Assembly: GCF_030848805.1 (NCBI RefSeq)
Contig: NC_092365.1
Location: forward strand, 18,343,049-18,407,048
Direction: 5' to 3'
Length of the DNA: 64,000 nt
From: Temnothorax longispinosus
Lineage: Eukaryota > Arthropoda > Insecta > Hymenoptera > Formicidae
The first letter of the stretch is position 1. Every line of letters starts with the position of its first letter. The position numbers were made by a program, and so were the translations under genes. Positions 60,696 to 64,000 of the stretch are shown here, piece after piece. The notes under the pieces were generated by a model. That model was not told the DNA's origin, ran no database searches, and saw nothing but the letters and a program-made list of their open reading frames with translations.

Positions 60696-63263
60696 CTGTA
60701 ACAGAAGTTAATTATGCATTTATTTATTATCTTTCCACTATTATTGCGTGTTAAATTTCACGAATATAGTTTGCGTCTCACCTGATCGAAGGCACGGGTG
60801 AAGAACGTCGCGAAAGCGGATACGAACGCGACGGTACGGTCTCTGCAAGCAGTACCAATGGCGACACCCACAACATTCTGTTCGGCAATGAATCCTTCGA
60901 TAAATCTAGCCGGATCAACGGCTTTGATCTTCTCGGCGTAAGTGGAATTCTTTGTATCACCGTCCAAAGCTATGACACGAGGATTACTCTTTGCCAGCTG
61001 AAATAAAACAATCAAAAGATATATACACTTTGAGAATGTATTTTATTGACACACACGTTAAAAATATAAAAAATGTACAAACCTTTGCAAGAGCCGTGCC
61101 GTAAGCCAATCTAGTAGCTACTTGTTCGCCTGATTTGTAATTTGGAGGTGAAGCCAATGTAACGTTGCTGATATCTACAACGGGAGCATCATCTACAAGT
61201 GGCTTTTGTGGATGCAGTGCGAGAGGACCAGGGTTCTTCAGAAGCCCATTCAAATGCTGTAAAATTATAAGAAATATATTTAAAAAATATCGTAATAAAT
61301 TCTTAATGCATTCTTATAATATCGATATATTGTTTGTATATTATATAAATGTATTAATATTAGAGTATAATATACCTGAATAACTTCAGTCGCTTTGTTA
61401 CCCAGAGGCTTGCCGTGCCAGTTTTCTTGATCTTCGATCTCAGGGAAGTTTTTGCCCTTAAAAGTCTTAGCTAAAATGGCAGTGGGACGTCCTTTTGTAT
61501 TTTGCGCTTCATGGAAGGCCTAAAACAACATGACTTGTTAAGCACATGACTTCATATTCGCTTAGAAGATCGTATCAATTAATTAATATAATTACTGTAC
61601 CTTCGCCAATTCTTCTACGTCATGGCCATCCACGACTAAAGCATTGAAACCGAAAGCCTCTAATCTTTTGCGGTAAACTTCCATGTTATGTTGCAGCGAG
61701 GTCGGTTCGCTTTGTCCAAGACGATTGATGTCAAAGATAGCACAAAGATTGTCCAACTTGTAATAGGATGAGAAGTGAAGAGCTTCCCAGATAGAACCTT
61801 CGGCCGCTTCTCCGTCACCAATCAAACAGTAAACACTGAAAGATAAATAATTGTACATTATCGAGGAATTATAAGAGAGAAAAAGATGAATTTGAATTGT
61901 GGCAAATTCAAATCATTTAAAAATATCATAATTAATTTATATTAATAAAAACAATAATTTATTAAATATAAATATAAATCAAATAGCATACCGGTAACTG
62001 GCTTTATCGTAATTCTTTCCAACATAAGCCATGCCCGCGGCAACTGAGAGACCTTGTCCTAGTGAACCGGTTCCTACGTCTACAAAATTGAGCCTCGGGG
62101 TAGGGTGGCCTTCTAAATCGCTGTCAAATTTTCTCAAGTTCAGTAACTCGCTAGACGGGAACAAGCCTGCTTCCGCCCATGCTACAATAAAATAGAAATA
62201 TAAAGTATATCATAAAACAATTAATTATTTAAAGATATATGAGCAAATGTTAAAACAAATTATAACAATTAATATTATTGAATTTATTATATTGAAATGT
62301 ATTAAAATATTTAATTAATAATAATTTCACTGTGTGACTACAATAATTAATAAAGTATCAGTAAATTTACCTGCGTAAAGAATTGGAGCCGCGTGGCCTT
62401 TACTGAGGACAAATCTATCACTGTTCGGATCACGTGGTGCTGATACTTTGTAACGCATCGTATGGAAGAAGAGGACGGACATAATTTCGGCCATGGACGA
62501 ACATGATGTTGGATGTCTGGAGCAAAGCAAAATATAAATCTATATAGAATTAAATAAACCCGAATAATTCAACTATAATTTCAGACTGTCTTAATAAAAA
62601 AAAAGTTCTTCACAAGCGATAATTCTTTTTCGAAATATTCGTTCGCAAGGCGATAATTCTGTTCACGTAATCGAACGATATCTGTTTTTCTAAAATCATT
62701 TGCTGTCGTGGCAAGGTCAGATCGACAAGTCATCTATCGTCCGAATGTCCTATCTTCGATTATACGCGACCCCCCTTTCCGTGAAGGGTCACAGAGGCAG
62801 CATTGCGATTGCGACATTCATGAATGTGATAAATGTTTGTTACAAAATATGTTATAAAATCTATCTTCTATCATTATGCTATTTATAATTTCAGTCAAAA
62901 CATAAAGTCGTCTAAGAAACGGAAAAAATAGAGACAAATAGAGTTTGAGTTTCGCTATTTATACCGCATTAAAGAAAAATCGCCCCAAATTCACAGAATC
63001 TATGCACAATAGTGATTTTACGTTTTGTACAATTTATTTAAGTTATATAACTTATACGGATTAAAAATTACAGATAATATTTTGTCTGAGTAAGGAAAAG
63101 AGCCTGATATACTCAAGATAGTCCGACAGACAAGTAGTTAGCTGATTATAATTTACAATCTCTTGCCATACCCGCTTTTCGATGCCTCAGTCGCTCGCAC
63201 GGACTCGATACGCAGCTTATTCGCGATATCTTGGAGTTTTTCCATGTTCGTGTCTCGCACCAT
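60024..63263 (-). CDS. Tkt: Transketolase, complete, eight exons, 622 aa
   Basis: Transketolase is a thiamine-diphosphate enzyme of the non-oxidative pentose phosphate pathway. It moves two-carbon units from ketose to aldose phosphates in the cytosol as a homodimer. Exons 63263-63172, 62516-62371, 62181-61992, 61835-61601, 61519-61376, 61256-61083, 60997-60782 and 60695-60024 total 1,869 bases. All junctions are AG/GT and in phase. The length equals the animal family norm (~620-625). Visible motifs are SGHPTSC (His32), SKGHAAP (His72), the cofactor motif GDGE (149-152) ending at Asn180 (DIN), IAEQN with catalytic Glu366, and the second signature GEDGPSQMGLED. All key residues are present. The start ATG at 63263 follows an in-frame TAG; Met7 is an alternative. 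The N-terminus (MVRDTNMEKLQDIANKLR) has no targeting peptide. Confidence 0.98.
60782..60997 (-). CDS. Tkt: Transketolase exon 7 (catalytic Glu)
   Basis: Phase 0 at both ends, 72 codons: LAKSNPRVIALDGDTKNST, then RFIEGFIAEQN with Glu366, which activates the cofactor, through FATFFTRAFDQ. Confidence 0.98.
61083..61256 (-). CDS. Tkt: Transketolase exon 6
   Basis: Phase 0 at both ends, 58 codons: HLNGLLKNPGPL through SPPNYKSGEQVATRLAYG to ALAK. It covers the variable linker and the start of the pyrimidine-binding domain. Confidence 0.97.
61376..61519 (-). CDS. Tkt: Transketolase exon 5
   Basis: Phase 0 at both ends, 48 codons: AFHEAQNTKGRPTAILAKTF, then DQENWHGKPLGNKA to VIQ. The WHGKPL block is a family hallmark. 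Confidence 0.97.
61601..61835 (-). CDS. Tkt: Transketolase exon 4 (cofactor motif)
   Basis: The acceptor is TTATCTTTCAG|T and the donor is GCGAAG|GTACAG. It contains the GDGE...N thiamine-diphosphate/metal motif (GDGEAAEGS to FDIN, Asp150 and Asn180), then RLGQSEPTSLQHNM and VVDGHDVEELAK. Confidence 0.98.
61992..62181 (-). CDS. Tkt: Transketolase exon 3
   Basis: The acceptor is TTTTATTGTAG|CA and the donor is TTACCG|GTATGC. It encodes AWAEAGLFPSSELLNLR through VGTGSLGQGLSVAAGMAY to KASYR, all typical of animal transketolases. Confidence 0.97.
62371..62516 (-). CDS. Tkt: Transketolase exon 2
   Basis: The acceptor is CTTTGCTCCAG|A and the donor is TACGCAG|GTAAAT. It encodes HPTSCSSMAEIMSVLFFHTM through FVLSKGHAAPILYA, part of the thiamine-diphosphate (PP) domain, with two substrate/cofactor histidines. 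Confidence 0.97.
62517..63171 (-). other. Transketolase first intron (655 bp)
   Basis: The largest intron of this gene, with canonical borders. First introns often hold regulatory sites, but no motif can be named here. Confidence 0.9.
63172..63263 (-). CDS. Tkt: Transketolase exon 1 (coding part)
   Basis: It encodes MVRDTNMEKLQDIANKLRIE and on to EASKS. The donor AGCGG|GTATGG splits the Gly codon of SGHPTSC. It was missed by simple ORF scanning because it is only 92 bp; the phase-2 match to the next exon and the family motif confirm it. Confidence 0.93.
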
Positions 63264-63480
63264 CGTGAACTAAATTAACGCCCAAGAGTTCGTTGAGACT
63301 GTCGACGACAACGAGCGTTCGATCGCGACTGCCGGCGAGACGAGTTTCGGCAAACGAGCCGACTGCGCGCGATTATCTCCCTACCTCTTCAACTCGTCAC
63401 AACGACGACGACGACGACGACGACGAGGACGACGACGATATATAGAGCGTTCCGAATATATAGGGTGTCCCAAAACAAAA
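63264..63480 (-). promoter_or_regulatory. Transketolase 5' UTR and presumed promoter
   Basis: GC-richer than its flanks, with no coding frame. It contains (ACG)8 AGG (ACG)3 at 63402-63437 and a TATATAG word at 63438-63446 (its complement read on the sense strand). The transcription start cannot be fixed by eye. Confidence 0.45.
63402..63437. repeat. ACG trinucleotide repeat upstream of transketolase
   Basis: Eight ACG units, one AGG, then three ACG (CGT on the sense strand), about 140-175 bp upstream of the ATG. Confidence 0.95.
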
Positions 63481-63663
63481 CAACATACTAACGCGAGGAG
63501 CTTTCTACATTGAACAGTTTCTTCCTTGATATCTCAGAGTATCATCTTCCAAGTAAATCCTTCCACTTCAATTATAACATTTACTTGAATTTATACCTTA
63601 ACTGATAACGGTGCTATCAATTACACTTGTACTTGCGTTCCTCTATCTTAATTGTTATCCCAA

Positions 63664-63855
63664 TTATTCGGGTTCTTCGTGACTCGAAACGATAAACTCT
63701 GACAACGTGCGGAAAATCAGGATCTTATCACCTTGTTTCCGCCAATCGTACTGTAGATAATGTATATAGTCATTCGGCAAGGTATGTAAATGCAACTTTA
63801 CGTCACAGTAAAGTTCCGCAGAACGTTCGCCATTCGTAGAGCAATTGATTTGCAT
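63664..63855 (-). CDS. Possible 63-aa small ORF upstream of transketolase
   Basis: ATG to TAA with balanced, non-repetitive composition (MQINCSTNGERSAELYCDVK start, ...LSEFIVSSHEEPE end) in otherwise AT-rich non-coding sequence. An in-frame TAA lies 12 bases upstream, so translation would start at this ATG. A plausible acceptor (AATAACAG) lies ~50 bp upstream, which would make it the last coding exon of a gene whose 5' end is beyond the window. No domain recognised. Confidence 0.3.
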   Translation of the reverse strand: MQINCSTNGERSAELYCDVKLHLHTLPNDYIHYLQYDWRKQGDKILIFRTLSEFIVSSHEEPE

Positions 63856-64000
63856 ACCAGCAATTTAAATGTATTTAGACACAGGTACGTTACATAAACG
63901 CAAGTTTCTGTTATTTTATTTTTTGAAAAAGACAAAAGGAATCGAAGAATTTACGTAAGAAAATCTTCATATATCTTAAATAAATTTCGACTTTGAGAAT
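63856..64000. other. AT-rich right edge
   Basis: No supported feature apart from a possible minus-strand splice acceptor near 63909. Confidence 0.5.

Noticed and set aside
1..64000. tRNA, rRNA, CRISPR, known microRNA or prokaryotic features
   Set aside because: I looked for familiar sequences by eye and found none. A covariance-model scan would be needed to exclude diverged tRNA or microRNA genes.

Overview
This is an animal nuclear genome window, most likely an insect. Two intron-rich protein-coding genes lie on the minus strand, separated and interrupted by AT-rich non-coding DNA with GA/CT, GT and CGG microsatellites and small TTAA-flanked repeats. Frequent intact CpG and the general texture are compatible with a hymenopteran such as an ant. 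That placement is an inference; no species-diagnostic gene is present. There is no prokaryotic operon, CRISPR array, rRNA or recognisable tRNA.

Gene 1 (minus, 56342 down to the left edge, where it runs off) is a very large gene of which nine exons are visible. A phase-consistent splice chain joins all nine and gives about 2,777 codons before the edge. Its N-terminal ~700 residues resemble, from memory, the helical N-terminal region of the ZNF292/RLF/ZNF654 family. The rest, mostly in one 5.9-kb exon, is low-complexity Ser/Thr/Gln/Asn-rich sequence with basic patches, as in a nuclear chromatin or transcription protein. No C2H2 zinc-finger array is visible. The first coding exon sits in a CpG-rich, CGG-repeat-bearing domain (about 55.1-58.9 kb). 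The next candidate exon is 41 kb away, so most of the window (15-56 kb) is one giant first intron.

Gene 2 (minus, 63263-60024) is a complete eight-exon transketolase, 622 aa, with all splice phases closing. Its thiamine-diphosphate motif and catalytic residues are in place. A polyadenylation signal lies about 950 bp past the stop, close to the CpG-rich start region of gene 1, so the two genes are arranged head-to-tail. A 63-codon ORF just beyond the transketolase promoter (63855-63664) may be a separate small gene; I do not recognise it.

The giant intron holds no gene I can support. It does contain structure: a pair of inverted, related TTAA-flanked MITE-like elements (40404-40682 and 42579-42835), a ~80-bp-arm palindrome beside the second, a 171-bp tandem duplication with a CT expansion, a 70-bp GT tract, two G-quadruplex motifs and several short hairpins. 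The best candidates for new biology are the 72-bp in-phase exon deep in the intron, the possible insect ZNF292-like protein without visible zinc fingers, the degenerate ~90-bp repeat array beside exon 1, and the MITE/palindrome cluster. I see no clear undescribed molecular system.
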